A DNA stretch of 64,000 bases. Origin: Salmonirosea aquatica. Lineage in GTDB: Bacteria; Bacteroidota; Bacteroidia; Cytophagales; Spirosomataceae. The first letter of the stretch is position 1. Every line of letters starts with the position of its first letter. Location: NCBI RefSeq assembly GCF_009296315.1, contig NZ_WHLY01000002.1, positions 2,108,001 through 2,172,000 on the forward strand. Reading direction: 5' to 3'. The notes under the pieces were generated by a model, which saw nothing but the letters and a program-made list of their open reading frames with translations, had not been told where the DNA came from and ran no database searches. Of this stretch, positions 53,301 to 63,171 are shown in pieces. Both the position numbers and the translations under genes were made by a program.

Positions 53301-53923
53301 TACAGACTTTCGTCGGGTCGAAATTCGGTTTCTTCGCCTAATTCGACGGGCTTGCGCAGAAGGGTTACGTCCAGGATTTCCACGTCTTTCTGCTCGGCGG
53401 AGGCTACCCCCAACCCTTCCAGTGCTTTGAACAAATCGAAATCACGCAGTTCGAAAACCAAAAAGGGATTTTTGTCGATCTCATTGGCAACCAGATAGAG
53501 TACCGCCGCCCGGTGCTTGCAGGGATCGCTCCAATCGGGACAGGTACAGGACGAGTCGATTTCGCTCCAGCTTTTGGGAAACAAAGCCACCCCAACCCGG
53601 CGGCAGGCTTCGAAGAATTCGGCGGGGAGCTGGCGGTTGAGGAGCTGGGTCAGGAAAAGCGGATTCTCCGCAATCAACCCCATCGCCTTCGCCTTGTCGG
53701 AAGTGGAAAGTGGCTCGATGCTGAACTTGACTTTATAAGGAATCGGTCGGGTACCCCTCACTTTGGCCTTGAAACTATTACCCTCAAAATCAATGGACTG
53801 CACTGCACCACCATTGGCATAGGTACGTCCCCGGGCCAGGCGCCCATTCTGATCCATGCCTTCCAGCACGCTAATCCACTGCTGCCCCCACCAGGTGTGC
53901 CCATATCTGATCCGCTTCGCCAT
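50360..53923 (-). CDS. SWIM zinc-finger SNF2-family DEAD/DEAH-box helicase
   Basis: Large DNA-dependent ATPase of 1187 residues, from the ATG at 53923. A SWIM zinc finger is at about 126-150 (CTCPDWSDPCKHRAAVLYL). A long helical and beta middle section (about 160-690) has no clear family call. The SNF2 core begins near residue 700: LRPYQLRGYEWL, ATP-binding DDMGLGKT (about 745), DEAQNIKNP (about 844), MSGTPVENRL and the helicase C-terminal motifs (LHGGVSRNNRDEMV, SLKAGGTGLNLTAANNV, DRAFRIGQ). Such proteins remodel nucleoprotein or translocate on DNA. The gene's 3' end is duplicated at 49608-49667. A promoter-like box at 53957-53964 supports the chosen start, rather than 53959. Confidence 0.92.
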   Translation of the reverse strand: MAKRIRYGHTWWGQQWISVLEGMDQNGRLARGRTYANGGAVQSIDFEGNSFKAKVRGTRPIPYKVKFSIEPLSTSDKAKAMGLIAENPLFLTQLLNRQLPAEFFEACRRVGVALFPKSWSEIDSSCTCPDWSDPCKHRAAVLYLVANEIDKNPFLVFELRDFDLFKALEGLGVASAEQKDVEILDVTLLRKPVELGEETEFRPDESLYTAIDFSTLPSLSDDLLSLLSDAPLFYKTGNFKTILRDFYNDAQKKAHALAVADAADSEAVRREYDYDKDLDAVESGEIIWDEAMSFLQANFRDTNERLVYQFNNVQKLVDWLQHVPTSQLPQLSPLLRGLYLTNRFAGKLLEKGGMLPQLLRVQLKKEAYFVRWIPALLNEDIARVAEQLKLLLPPEFLFYKIGRNDIYEPIASDWFTLLCSLLLTERIRQFNDRYHYKDTEIEDMFFRRELARFSGFDSREIPAGIQLWLNKFFIAQRDFVPVLQVEDDTERGTFVVHILVENNAKEMAAPVPFKEFMRQPDYAPVRLGVLRDLSMMAEHFPRLNTLISSKGEDELAFNAREFPEVLFKMLPPLKLFGIRIMLPKALQKLARPQLSMLLDDEENGKVAASSVISLDEMLGFRWEVAIGEQHVDTQEFVQIIENYRGLVRIKDQYVYLDEQEIRSLLDKLKNPPELDSQTLLQTALTEEYQGAGVTLTAAARKLIKDLTTPEALNLPTKLDATLRPYQLRGYEWLYKNARIGFGSLIADDMGLGKTLQVIATLQKFKEEGAFKKNKGLVILPTTLLTNWSKEITRFAPGLKAHVYHGPNRSKLEFKDTDLVLTTYGVVRSEEETFTKTNWPVVVIDEAQNIKNPATAQTKAVKKIKAGVRIAMSGTPVENRLSEYWSIIDFINKGYLGTLKKFSQDFSIPIEVDRDQHRLDVFRRMTKPFILRRVKTDKSIIQDLPDKIEMDQSCQLSAEQAALYQSVVDTALRGIEGAKDGFKRSGMIFKMMTALKQICNHPTHYLKKGGTDPQASGKSTLLLELVQQLLENGEKALIFTQYEEMGTLLQTMLREQLELEVPFLHGGVSRNNRDEMVEDFQTNRATRLLLLSLKAGGTGLNLTAANNVIHYDLWWNPAVEAQATDRAFRIGQTRNVLVHRLITEGTFEEKINQLIQNKKELANLTVANGETWIGEYSNADLKELVALK
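50373..50432. repeat. 60-base direct repeat, copy B (within the SNF2 3' end)
   Basis: Native copy of the sequence at 49608-49667, in codons near the end of the helicase gene. The two copies are 765 bases apart and flank the toxin-antitoxin pair. Confidence 0.8.
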
Positions 53924-53956
53924 GTGGTTTTCCCGATCTAATTTTTGGCAAAAAAA

Positions 53957-53964
53957 CAAAGGTA
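53957..53964 (-). promoter_or_regulatory. candidate -7 element of the SNF2 gene
   Basis: On the minus strand TACCTTTG matches TAnnTTTG, with GTTG 21 bases further upstream as a near -33 box. Transcription would start near 53950, upstream of the ATG at 53923. Confidence 0.4.
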
Positions 53965-54038
53965 GGTAAAGCCATCCGTACCTGCCAACCCGCTTCTATC
54001 CGACTGCCTGGCGCGGGATCCCGCGATTCCAAAATCAG

Positions 54039-54071
54039 TTTGCCACACCCCAGGCTTTTTCCTTATTTTTG
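54039..54071 (+). promoter_or_regulatory. candidate promoter of the S41 protease gene
   Basis: TTTG at 54039-54042 and TATTTTTG at 54064-54071, spaced by 21 bases, match the Bacteroidota -33/-7 elements. It lies about 95 bases before the ATG at 54166. The rest of the 242-base gap upstream shows no gene. Confidence 0.5.
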
Positions 54072-54165
54072 TTCAGACCTTACTACCTGAACTAATACTG
54101 AATCATAGTAGTTTGCGTTTCATATCACCTGATCTTCTGGTACAAGAACTGAATCCGTTATATCA

Positions 54166-55581
54166 ATGAAAAGGAATTCGCTACTGCTTTGGCTGGTCAT
54201 TTCAGCTTTTCTATTTTCCTGCCGGGAAAAAAACATCGTTCCGGAAGGCAATCCAGCCGATACCGAGGTCAATAACTGGATTTACGATAACATGAAAACC
54301 TGGTATTTCTGGAACGACAAGTTGCCCACTAGTCCCGATTTTACGCCCGATCCGCAGAGTTTTTTTCAATCGATTCTCTACAAATACGACGCTACGCTGC
54401 GTCCCGACGGCGATCGCTTTTCCTGGCTAGAGGCAAGTGCTGATGAGTTGAAAGCCTCTCTCAGCGGTGAAACGACCAGCCCTGGCCTGGAATTCAGGCT
54501 GATCCGCTACGCGAGCGGAGGCGACGATCTGTTCGGAATCGTCACGTATGCGATCAAAGGTTCACCCGCCGAGAAGGCCGGGTTCAAACGCGGCGATTTC
54601 TTTACGCATGTCAATGGGCAGAAACTGACCGTCGACAACTATTACGCTTTGCTGTATACGGATAGTGAGGCAAAGGTATTCACGATGGGTGAGCTTGATG
54701 CGGATAAAAAAGTAGTGAGCAGCACGGCTACCCGCACCGTCACGCCTACCGTGATTCAGGCTGATCCGGTATATTTCGATACTACTTTCGTGAAAGGCGA
54801 CAAGCGCGTGGGGTACCTGGTGTACCATCAGTTTATTCCCGGCCCCAATGGCAGCAGCAGCAATACCTACGATCAGGAACTGGAGAAAGTATTTGCCGAT
54901 TTCAAGAGCAAGAATGTCAATGAATTGGTGATCGACTTTCGGTACAACCGGGGCGGCTACGTCAGTTCAGCCACCCAAATCGCCAGCCTCATCGGAAAAG
55001 GTACCTCGGACAAGGACGTTTTCTATTACAAAGAATATAACAAAACCGTCACGCCCGACCTCGAGAAGCAGTACGGGAAAGACTACTTTCACGATAACTT
55101 TCTGAACAAGACCCAGAACCTGGGTGGAAACCTGAACCGCGTATTTTTCCTTACCTCCACCTCCACGGCTTCGGCCAGCGAGCTGGTTATCAACGGCCTA
55201 CAACCGTTTATGAATTTATACCTGATCGGGGGAAAGACAACCGGGAAAAACGTCGGGTCCATCACGCTCTCTGACAAGTCGAAACGTATCAAGTGGGGCA
55301 TTCAACCCATCGTGTCGCGCTCGTCGAACAGTCTGCACAGTTCCGATTATACGGCGGGCTTCACGCCCGATGTAGCCAAAACCGAAGGTACCCTGCTGTA
55401 TCCGTATGGTGATCCCCGCGATCCGTTGCTGGGCGAAGCCCTGTTCCAAATTTTCGGCACGCGGGTAGCCCGCCGGGGCGTGGAGGATTCAGATCAGCCT
55501 CAGGCCGGTCCGCAAGTACATTCATCCATCGACCGGCACGCCGCAGGCGGCAATATGTTCTTCAATTCGCCCAACGAGTAA
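54166..55581 (+). CDS. S41 family (C-terminal processing) peptidase lipoprotein
   Basis: 471 residues with a lipobox-type signal (FLFSCREKN). A helical N-terminal part is followed by a PDZ domain (about 125-165: YAIKGSPAEKAGFKRGDFFTHVNGQ) and an S41 protease core. The catalytic serine is S338 in STASASELV, with a nearby lysine candidate in GGKTTGKNVGS, as in CtpA-type Ser-Lys peptidases. Also present is NELVIDFRYNRGGYVSSA, a hallmark of the family. The C-terminal tail (DQPQAGPQVHSSIDRHAAG) is not conserved. It is probably anchored to the periplasmic or outer membrane. It stands alone with a promoter and a terminator. Confidence 0.93.
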   Translation: MKRNSLLLWLVISAFLFSCREKNIVPEGNPADTEVNNWIYDNMKTWYFWNDKLPTSPDFTPDPQSFFQSILYKYDATLRPDGDRFSWLEASADELKASLSGETTSPGLEFRLIRYASGGDDLFGIVTYAIKGSPAEKAGFKRGDFFTHVNGQKLTVDNYYALLYTDSEAKVFTMGELDADKKVVSSTATRTVTPTVIQADPVYFDTTFVKGDKRVGYLVYHQFIPGPNGSSSNTYDQELEKVFADFKSKNVNELVIDFRYNRGGYVSSATQIASLIGKGTSDKDVFYYKEYNKTVTPDLEKQYGKDYFHDNFLNKTQNLGGNLNRVFFLTSTSTASASELVINGLQPFMNLYLIGGKTTGKNVGSITLSDKSKRIKWGIQPIVSRSSNSLHSSDYTAGFTPDVAKTEGTLLYPYGDPRDPLLGEALFQIFGTRVARRGVEDSDQPQAGPQVHSSIDRHAAGGNMFFNSPNE

Positions 55582-55603
55582 ACTCTGTAAAAAAGTTTTT
55601 AGT

Positions 55604-55642
55604 ACCATGCCATCCGCTGCGCAACGGATGGCATGGTTTTTT
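55604..55642 (+). terminator. intrinsic terminator after the S41 gene
   Basis: ACCATGCCATCCG pairs perfectly with CGGATGGCATGGT around an 8-base loop, followed by six T. Confidence 0.9.
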
Positions 55643-55707
55643 GTTTCAGGTCTTCGTACATTGTACACTTACTCATTTAATTTGCACCCCTTAAATCAAG
55701 AAAAATC

Positions 55708-55965
55708 ATGGGAATTTTAACGTGGATCTTCGTAGGACTCGTCGCGGGCGGCATTGCCAAAGCCATTCATCCGGGCAAAGATCCCGGTGGCTTCATCGTC
55801 ACGATGCTAATTGGTATTGCAGGAGCTATTGTTGGAGGATTTATCGCCAGCGCGCTCAACATGGGAACCGTGGATGGCTTTAACATTGGTAGTCTCTTCA
55901 TCGCTATCCTGGGCGCTATTCTGTTGCTGTGGCTGTACCGCAAATTTAGCGGCAACAAAGCATAG
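55708..55965 (+). CDS. GlsB/YeaQ/YmgE-family small membrane protein
   Basis: 85 residues with three hydrophobic helices: GILTWIFVGLVAGGIAKAI, then GGFIVTMLIGIAGAIVGGFI, and IGSLFIAILGAILLLWLYR. The pattern HPGKDPGGF between helix one and two is the family signature. The family is linked to envelope or transcriptional stress in other bacteria; no direct role is known here. A weak promoter-like sequence (TTTAATTTGCACC at about 55676) lies upstream. Independent unit with its own terminator. Confidence 0.9.
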   Translation: MGILTWIFVGLVAGGIAKAIHPGKDPGGFIVTMLIGIAGAIVGGFIASALNMGTVDGFNIGSLFIAILGAILLLWLYRKFSGNKA

Positions 55966-55985
55966 GAAAGGTACCACTATATTCC

Positions 55986-56021
55986 AAAAGAAGGCCGCGG
56001 ATGTTTCCGTGGCCTTCTTTT
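55986..56021 (+). terminator. terminator of the GlsB-type gene
   Basis: AAAAGAAGGCCGCGG pairs with CCGTGGCCTTCTTTT, with one G-T pair, in the gap between convergent genes. Confidence 0.8.
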
Positions 56022-56064
56022 ATTTCACGGGTGGAACGTACTCCCTTCTGCGCTCCACGTAAAA

Positions 56065-56099
56065 CAAAAGCGCGGAATCCAATGGACTCCGCGCTTTTG
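56065..56099 (-). terminator. terminator of atpDC
   Basis: CAAAAGCGCGGA-type inverted repeat with an ATTGG-like loop, about 40 bases beyond the atpC stop on the minus strand, ending in T-rich sequence. Confidence 0.75.
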
Positions 56100-56138
56100 T
56101 AAATAAAAAAATTGATGACACAAATCGTCTATGGCCAA

Positions 56139-56384
56139 CTAAATAATTGCTTCTGCCAGAACGAGCACTTTATTTTTCAACACCTCCACTACACCGCCGT
56201 CAATGCGGTACGTTTGCTTCGCAGCGGCAGCTGTTTCCACCACCACATCGCCCACACCCAGGGTACTTACCAGCGGAGCGTGATTGTTGAGTACCTGAAA
56301 CTGGCCTTCGGTACCGGGGAACGTTACCGCAGTAGCTTCACCGGCGAATACTTTTTTATCAGGAGTTATTATTTCTAAATGCAT
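56139..56384 (-). CDS. atpC: F0F1 ATP synthase epsilon subunit, short form
   Basis: 81-residue epsilon subunit. It has the family beta-sandwich start MHLEIITPDKKVFAGEA, FPGTEGQFQVLNNHAPLVSTL and GGVVEVLKNKVLVLAE. The product ends where the beta domain ends; the C-terminal helical domain that in many bacteria inhibits ATP hydrolysis is missing. The usual epsilon length is about 130 or more. Similar short forms occur in Bacteroidota, so this is probably not a truncation. It follows atpD by 11 bases, an operon. Confidence 0.93.
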   Translation of the reverse strand: MHLEIITPDKKVFAGEATAVTFPGTEGQFQVLNNHAPLVSTLGVGDVVVETAAAAKQTYRIDGGVVEVLKNKVLVLAEAII

Positions 56385-56395
56385 GAGTCGTTGGT

Positions 56396-57961
<1,566 letters not shown>

Positions 57962-58023
57962 TCAGATTGTTACACTTTGTCTTTGCACGCTTGAAAATCG
58001 GCCATAGGCCTTTTTTCAGACCG

Positions 58024-58031
58024 CAAAATTA
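58024..58031 (-). promoter_or_regulatory. candidate -7 element for atpDC
   Basis: On the minus strand TAATTTTG matches TAnnTTTG; CTTG about 20 bases upstream is a near -33 box. It lies in the 239-base divergent gap between atpD and the large TPR gene, in which I see no further gene. Confidence 0.4.
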
Positions 58032-58149
58032 GCCGATAATTTGGTCAGTACCAAGAGCGCACCTACTCATTTATTGGATATTTTTTAGAATTAAGCCCTC
58101 TTTTCACGAAAAGTGTATAGAAATTTTCAGAAAGGGCGTTTTGCATTTT

Positions 58150-60807
58150 ATGAAACAACTCTTTTTCTGGCGGTCCTGGCCCGCCGCTGAACGACGGATC
58201 GCGCATTGGGCGCTGGGAATCCTGAGTCTGAGTCTGCTATTTTTCCTGGCCACCATCATTGACCCGCTTGCCAATACGGTACATTGGGACGTTTTGAGCG
58301 AACTATCCGAAATCCCTTCGGTGGTGGATATTCTGCCGCTCGACGGCTGGCAATTCGGCGTGACCGTCCCCTCCTTTCTGACGATGGAGCAGTTCCTGGC
58401 CGCACCGATGGAGTTGCCCGTCAATCTCATCCGTTTCGGAGGCATTCTGGCCCTGCTCGGTCTTTGCGTGATCCTGGCCGCCCTCACCGCCCTACCGCGC
58501 TTCTGGTACCTGGGCAGCATGGTCACTTTCATTCTGCTGGTGGCGGCCTGCCGCCTCGAAACCCTGGGCTTATTCGGGGAAGGGTCGCGCCTTTTCTTTA
58601 TCATCGTGGTAGTCGCCTTCGGCGGACTCAGCTACTACCTTCACGCATTCCGCTCCGACTGGGACATCCGCGTCCGGATTCTGGCCTTCATAGGTTTGAC
58701 AGCCCTTATGGTTTTGCTGGTGGCGCTGGCTTCACCGGTTGCCGAACCGATGCTGACGTTTGCGGCTTTCAGTTACCCCCTATGGCTACCGCTCTCGGTC
58801 ATTTTCCTGCTCATGTCCGCCACCGAAATCATGGCTGGCCTGGTATGGTTAAGTACCAGCGGTCGCAAGGGAAAATCCTCGTTCAACAATTTTCTGATCA
58901 TCAGTAGTTTTTACCTCCTGACGCTACTGCTGCTCTATTTGAAAAACACGCAGCGGATCGAGTGGAATACCTTTATCTTGAACCCTGCGGCGCTGGCGCT
59001 GGCGGCGGGTCTACTGGGTATCTGGGGTTTCCGCAAGCGACTGCATGCCGCTTCCGAGGTACTACACTTTCGTTCGGCCGGTTTCTGGCTCTACATTGGA
59101 CTATTTACGGTAGCGTTATGTTTCGGTGGGTACGCAGCCGCCACGGCCAATGATCCGGTGCTGGAAGTACTGGAAGACATGACCGTGGAGGGACAACTGG
59201 CCATGAGCGCGCTGTTCTATTTTTATGTTCTGGCCAATTTCCTGCCGCTTTTCAGGCAGGGGCTTCCGGTACATAAGGTACTCTACAAGCCCCTGAAATT
59301 CGGCCTCATGCAAACCCGGCTGCTGGGCTTTGGGGGAGTCGTTTTCCTGATCGCCACGCAGGGAATATTACCCTTGTACCAGGGTGTGGCGGGGTACTTT
59401 AATGGCTTGGGAGATCTTTACACTAAAACGAAAGAGTACACGCTGGCCGAGCAGTACTATAAATTCGCCCTTCAGCAGGAATTCCAGAACCATAAGTCCA
59501 ACTACGCGCTGGCTTCCCTCGCGCTGCGGCAGGACGACAAAACCGCCGCAGCCTATTATTTCAAACAGGCTACCCTGAAAAACCCTTCGCCGCAGGCTTA
59601 CGTAGGCCTGGGTGGGGTACTGACGCAGGAGAGCTTGTTTTTCGACGCCGTTTCCAGCTATCAGGAAGGGATTAAAACGTTTCCGAAAAGCAGCGAACTC
59701 CTCAATAATCTGGGGATTCTGTACGCCCGCACCAACGTGGCCGATTCGGCTTACTATTACCTCGACCGTGCCGAGCAGGCCGATCGGAGTAATGACATAC
59801 CGGCCACTAATTTGCTGGCGCTGTATGCTAAGAATACCGATACGGAACTGTTGGATTCCCTCGCCGAGTCTACTGTCGACCGCGACTACTACCCTTGGCA
59901 GGCCAACTGGCTGGCGGTGCAAAATCTGCGGCAGCAGTTCGATAAGCAACCTTTTGCTGCCAAAGCCATCCGCCCCGATTCGCTGCTGAACGTATCGGGG
60001 CTCGCCTACCTGGTCAACTATTCGCTCAATCAGGCCCGACACGATACTATGCCCGTACGGCTGATTGCGGCACTGGCCGATAAGAATCCACTGCTGGCCG
60101 ATGACCTGTTACTCCCCTCGCTGTATGCCGATTTTTATTCAGGCAACCGACAGCGGGCCCTCGAATCCATGCAGGTTTTGGTAGAAAACGGCGGGGAGAA
60201 AGTCGAACTCTACCGTAAGATTTTCGGTCACTGGCTGCTTCAGCTCGGACTGTACGAGCAGGCGGCGGAACAATTCGGCCTGGTCGAAGGGGCCGAAGGA
60301 TTGATCGGGCAAATCCTGGCCAATGCGTTCCGGGGGCAACCCGCCATTGCCGGCGTGTTGATCGAAGGCTTGCCCGCCCGCGGGGCCGAAGGCGCAATGG
60401 CTCTCCTGCGGAAAACCCTGGCTTCGGGTTTCAAGCCACCCATCCTGGGCGACTCCCTTTTGCGGGTGGCCCAGGGTACCCCCTCTCTGGAAGCTTACCG
60501 AAAAGCGTGGCAGGCCAATCCGTACCATGGACGCACGGTGGCAGCAGCAGCCGATTACCTCCGTCGGCATCGGCAATCGGCCCGTGCCTACGAACTGGTG
60601 GTGAATGCGCTGCAATTCAACCAAACCTCCCCACTGCTTTGGGAACAGTACGCCTACCTGAGTGTTGAACAGGGGCTACTGGCGCAGGGTGACGAGGCCG
60701 CCGACCAGGTACAGCAACTCACTTCCGATGCCGACTATCAGGCATTTCTGAATCGCTATCAGCCCATGCGGGCACTCATCGAAAAACGGCGCGCCGAGTT
60801 TAGATGA
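58150..60807 (+). CDS. large polytopic membrane protein with C-terminal TPR domain
   Basis: 885 residues from the ATG at 58150. The N-terminal half (about 20-430) has about ten hydrophobic helices (LGILSLSLLFFLATII; LALLGLCVILAALTAL; FIGLTALMVLLVALAS). The C-terminal half is a long soluble TPR region: GLGDLYTKTKEYTLAEQYYKFAL, NYALASLALRQDDKTAAAYYFKQA, VGLGGVLTQESLFFDAVSSYQEGI, LLNNLGILYARTNVADSAYYYLDRAEQA and further degenerate repeats. It is probably an inner-membrane scaffold. I do not know its function; it begins in the divergent region next to atpDC. Confidence 0.8.
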   Translation: MKQLFFWRSWPAAERRIAHWALGILSLSLLFFLATIIDPLANTVHWDVLSELSEIPSVVDILPLDGWQFGVTVPSFLTMEQFLAAPMELPVNLIRFGGILALLGLCVILAALTALPRFWYLGSMVTFILLVAACRLETLGLFGEGSRLFFIIVVVAFGGLSYYLHAFRSDWDIRVRILAFIGLTALMVLLVALASPVAEPMLTFAAFSYPLWLPLSVIFLLMSATEIMAGLVWLSTSGRKGKSSFNNFLIISSFYLLTLLLLYLKNTQRIEWNTFILNPAALALAAGLLGIWGFRKRLHAASEVLHFRSAGFWLYIGLFTVALCFGGYAAATANDPVLEVLEDMTVEGQLAMSALFYFYVLANFLPLFRQGLPVHKVLYKPLKFGLMQTRLLGFGGVVFLIATQGILPLYQGVAGYFNGLGDLYTKTKEYTLAEQYYKFALQQEFQNHKSNYALASLALRQDDKTAAAYYFKQATLKNPSPQAYVGLGGVLTQESLFFDAVSSYQEGIKTFPKSSELLNNLGILYARTNVADSAYYYLDRAEQADRSNDIPATNLLALYAKNTDTELLDSLAESTVDRDYYPWQANWLAVQNLRQQFDKQPFAAKAIRPDSLLNVSGLAYLVNYSLNQARHDTMPVRLIAALADKNPLLADDLLLPSLYADFYSGNRQRALESMQVLVENGGEKVELYRKIFGHWLLQLGLYEQAAEQFGLVEGAEGLIGQILANAFRGQPAIAGVLIEGLPARGAEGAMALLRKTLASGFKPPILGDSLLRVAQGTPSLEAYRKAWQANPYHGRTVAAAADYLRRHRQSARAYELVVNALQFNQTSPLLWEQYAYLSVEQGLLAQGDEAADQVQQLTSDADYQAFLNRYQPMRALIEKRRAEFR

Positions 60808-60909
60808 TGCGTTATTTTTGAACTTCGTGACTAGCTGGTGGCCGTTAGCAATGGGCTGATGGCTTCTCGTACATTCTTAAAAGGCTGGTAGCCATTTGCT
60901 TTTCAAAAA

Positions 60910-61413
60910 ATGAATCTAAGCTGGCGGATGCTTGGTCTGGCGCGGGAATACCGTCTGTTCAATGGCAAACAGATTGTTGGTCTTTTGAAGAACAACGTCT
61001 GGAACAGCCGGGCTTACGGCGAATTCAAAGGCCACCTGATGCGGTTTGAGAAAGACAGCAAGCGCAGGTACCAGGCAAGTATTCTGGACATTGAGGGCGA
61101 AAAGGTACTAGGTACCATTGAGTTCGGGTACTTTCCCCGCACAGCGACCATTCATTATGAAGGAGAAATCTTTACGTGGAAATCTTTGCAAAAAAATGGC
61201 TGGGGTAGCTGGGCCGTAGGCAATGCGGAAGAAGAAAGTCAGTACCTGTCCTCGAACAGGATAGGTACCCAGGGTGCCATCACCGAGGGGTACCTACCCC
61301 CGCTTGTCACGATGGCGGGTCTTTATATTCACAGCTATTTTTTCAGAAGATCCCTTCTGAGTATAGTGGTAGGATTTGCACTGGGGGTACTGATGGGGTA
61401 CTTTGTAAATTGA
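60910..61413 (+). CDS. hypothetical protein with C-terminal membrane helix
   Basis: 167 residues. I do not recognise a family. The N-terminal 125 residues are soluble with many aromatic residues (LSWRMLGLAREYRLFNGKQ; TIEFGYFPRTATIHYEGEIFTWKSL). A hydrophobic helix is near the end (about 145-165: LLSIVVGFALGVLMGYFV). It lies 16 bases before the beta-lactamase-like gene, so it may be co-transcribed with it. Real coding is supported by good frame use and by close spacing. Confidence 0.65.
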   Translation: MNLSWRMLGLAREYRLFNGKQIVGLLKNNVWNSRAYGEFKGHLMRFEKDSKRRYQASILDIEGEKVLGTIEFGYFPRTATIHYEGEIFTWKSLQKNGWGSWAVGNAEEESQYLSSNRIGTQGAITEGYLPPLVTMAGLYIHSYFFRRSLLSIVVGFALGVLMGYFVN

Positions 61414-61429
61414 AATTAAAAAGCGGATC

Positions 61430-62536
61430 ATGAAGGTTCTAAAAATAGTCGGTATTGTGGTGGGGGTTATCGTCCTGGTATTTGCAGGGCTGGCCACCTA
61501 CGCGTACTTTACTTATTTTAATATAGAGGGTGATTACGTCGCCAACTTCATGGCCAAAAATCCTACCAAAAGTGCCCTCTACTGGATGCGGAACGACAGC
61601 TTGGTGGCTGAGCAAAATCCTGACCAGAAAATGCCTTTGGCCAGTACGGTCAAAATCATCATCGCCATTGAGTTTGCTCAGCAGGTTTCTTCCGGCAAGA
61701 TCAACCCGGCCGACCAGGTACCCCTCGGCGAACCGGCCCGTTTCTATATTCCCGAAACCGACGGCGGGGCGCATCCCGCCTGGCTAAAGCATCTTAACGA
61801 AAAGAATCTGGTACAGGATGGCAAGGTACCCCTCCTGGAAATTGCCAAAGGTATGATCCGGTTCAGCAGCAATGCCAACACCGAGTACCTGATGTGGCGG
61901 CTGGGTCTGAATGCGATCAATGCCAACCTGTCGGCTTTGGGTCTGGCCCAACACGACTCGCTCTATCCGTTCGCATCGGCGCTCTACGTGTGTTCGGACG
62001 AAAATTCGGCCAAGGGGCTGCAACTGATGGGTATGGACCTCTACAAGAAAAAAGCCGGGCAGTACTTCGAAACCCTGAAAGTGGATACGACGGTAAAAGC
62101 AAAATTCAACTTCGCCCACCTCAGCATGCCCGTACAGCGGGTGTGGTCCGACCGCCTGCCCGGAAGTACCGTTCGCGAGTACGATAGTATTTTACAAAAA
62201 ATTCAGAGTCGTACCTACTTCGATTCTACGGCGCAGGGTACCCTGGAGAAGATCATGGAATGGCCGATGGAAGCCTTCGACAGCAACCGCCAGAAATACC
62301 AGCATCTGGGTGCCAAAGGGGGCTCTACGGCATTTGTGCTGACATACGCCCTTTATGCTACCGATCGACAGGGCAACCGTACCCGCTTGGTTTTTTTCTT
62401 CAATGACCTGACTCCCTTGGAGGGCAAGTTCTTGCAGACCATGTTAACCGAGTTTCAACAAAAAGTGCTTTCTGGTAGCGCAGAGGTTCGACAGGAAATT
62501 TTGAAAACCCTAAGTACCCCATCCATCGGCGACTAA
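61430..62536 (+). CDS. class A beta-lactamase-like serine hydrolase
   Basis: 368-residue exported or anchored hydrolase. A hydrophobic N-terminus (VGIVVGVIVLVFAGLATYAYF) could be a signal anchor. The serine-hydrolase set is present: S72-x-x-K75 in the ASTVK motif, a SNAN segment in the place of the SDN loop (FSSNANTEYL), and KGG (GAKGGSTAF) in the place of the KTG motif. These match the beta-lactamase/transpeptidase fold (serine hydrolase, beta-lactamase2 family). True beta-lactamase activity is not shown; an esterase or cell-wall peptidase role is equally possible. It precedes the DinB-like gene by 18 bases. Confidence 0.87.
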   Translation: MKVLKIVGIVVGVIVLVFAGLATYAYFTYFNIEGDYVANFMAKNPTKSALYWMRNDSLVAEQNPDQKMPLASTVKIIIAIEFAQQVSSGKINPADQVPLGEPARFYIPETDGGAHPAWLKHLNEKNLVQDGKVPLLEIAKGMIRFSSNANTEYLMWRLGLNAINANLSALGLAQHDSLYPFASALYVCSDENSAKGLQLMGMDLYKKKAGQYFETLKVDTTVKAKFNFAHLSMPVQRVWSDRLPGSTVREYDSILQKIQSRTYFDSTAQGTLEKIMEWPMEAFDSNRQKYQHLGAKGGSTAFVLTYALYATDRQGNRTRLVFFFNDLTPLEGKFLQTMLTEFQQKVLSGSAEVRQEILKTLSTPSIGD

Positions 62537-62554
62537 GCAGTTTATTAAAACTCC

Positions 62555-63082
62555 ATGAGATATGTCTTATTCCTTCTTTATTGTGGTGTCGCGCTGTCTG
62601 CCTGCGCTCAGTCCGAGGAGGTACATTTGAAGGAATTGCGGCAGAAATGGAGTAACGCCAAAACCTACACCCTGGCGCTGGCCGAGTCCATGCCCGCCGA
62701 AAAATACGGTTTCCGTCCGGTGGCAGAAGAAATGTCGTTTGGTGAGCAGTTGGTACATTTGTCGTCCAACATGGTGTGGTTATGTTCTGATTATCTGTCC
62801 GGTGCAAAACCACCCCACAACCGGAAGGAAATTGAGGGGTACTCCGCAAAACCGAAGGATGAGGTACTTAAAATCGTAGAAGAATCGTTGGATTACGCCG
62901 CCGCGACTTTAAAGAATTTCGACCCAAAGCAACTCAATGAGCCGGTCCAATTTTTCGCCGGCCCCATGACCAGGCGGCAGATTATCCTGCTCATGAACGA
63001 CCATCTGACCCACCACCGCGCCCAGGCCATCGTGTACCTGCGGCTGAATGGGATTCTGCCGCCCAAGTATGTGGGGTGGTAG
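62555..63082 (+). CDS. DinB-family lipoprotein
   Basis: 175 residues. A signal with lipobox ALSACAQS targets it to the envelope. The DinB four-helix fold has the metal-binding histidines in EQLVHLSSN (first helix pair) and DHLTHHRAQAIVYLRLNG (later helices), as in DinB/YfiT proteins. DinB-like enzymes often use small thiols; here the envelope location makes a different role likely. It is 18 bases downstream of the serine hydrolase. Confidence 0.85.
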   Translation: MRYVLFLLYCGVALSACAQSEEVHLKELRQKWSNAKTYTLALAESMPAEKYGFRPVAEEMSFGEQLVHLSSNMVWLCSDYLSGAKPPHNRKEIEGYSAKPKDEVLKIVEESLDYAAATLKNFDPKQLNEPVQFFAGPMTRRQIILLMNDHLTHHRAQAIVYLRLNGILPPKYVGW

Positions 63083-63171
63083 CTAAAACAAGGGATTTGC
63101 AGCCGGATAGCACGGCTGCAATCTGAAAATAAGAACTGTCCATTGTCAACTGTCAACTATCCGTTAAGCAA

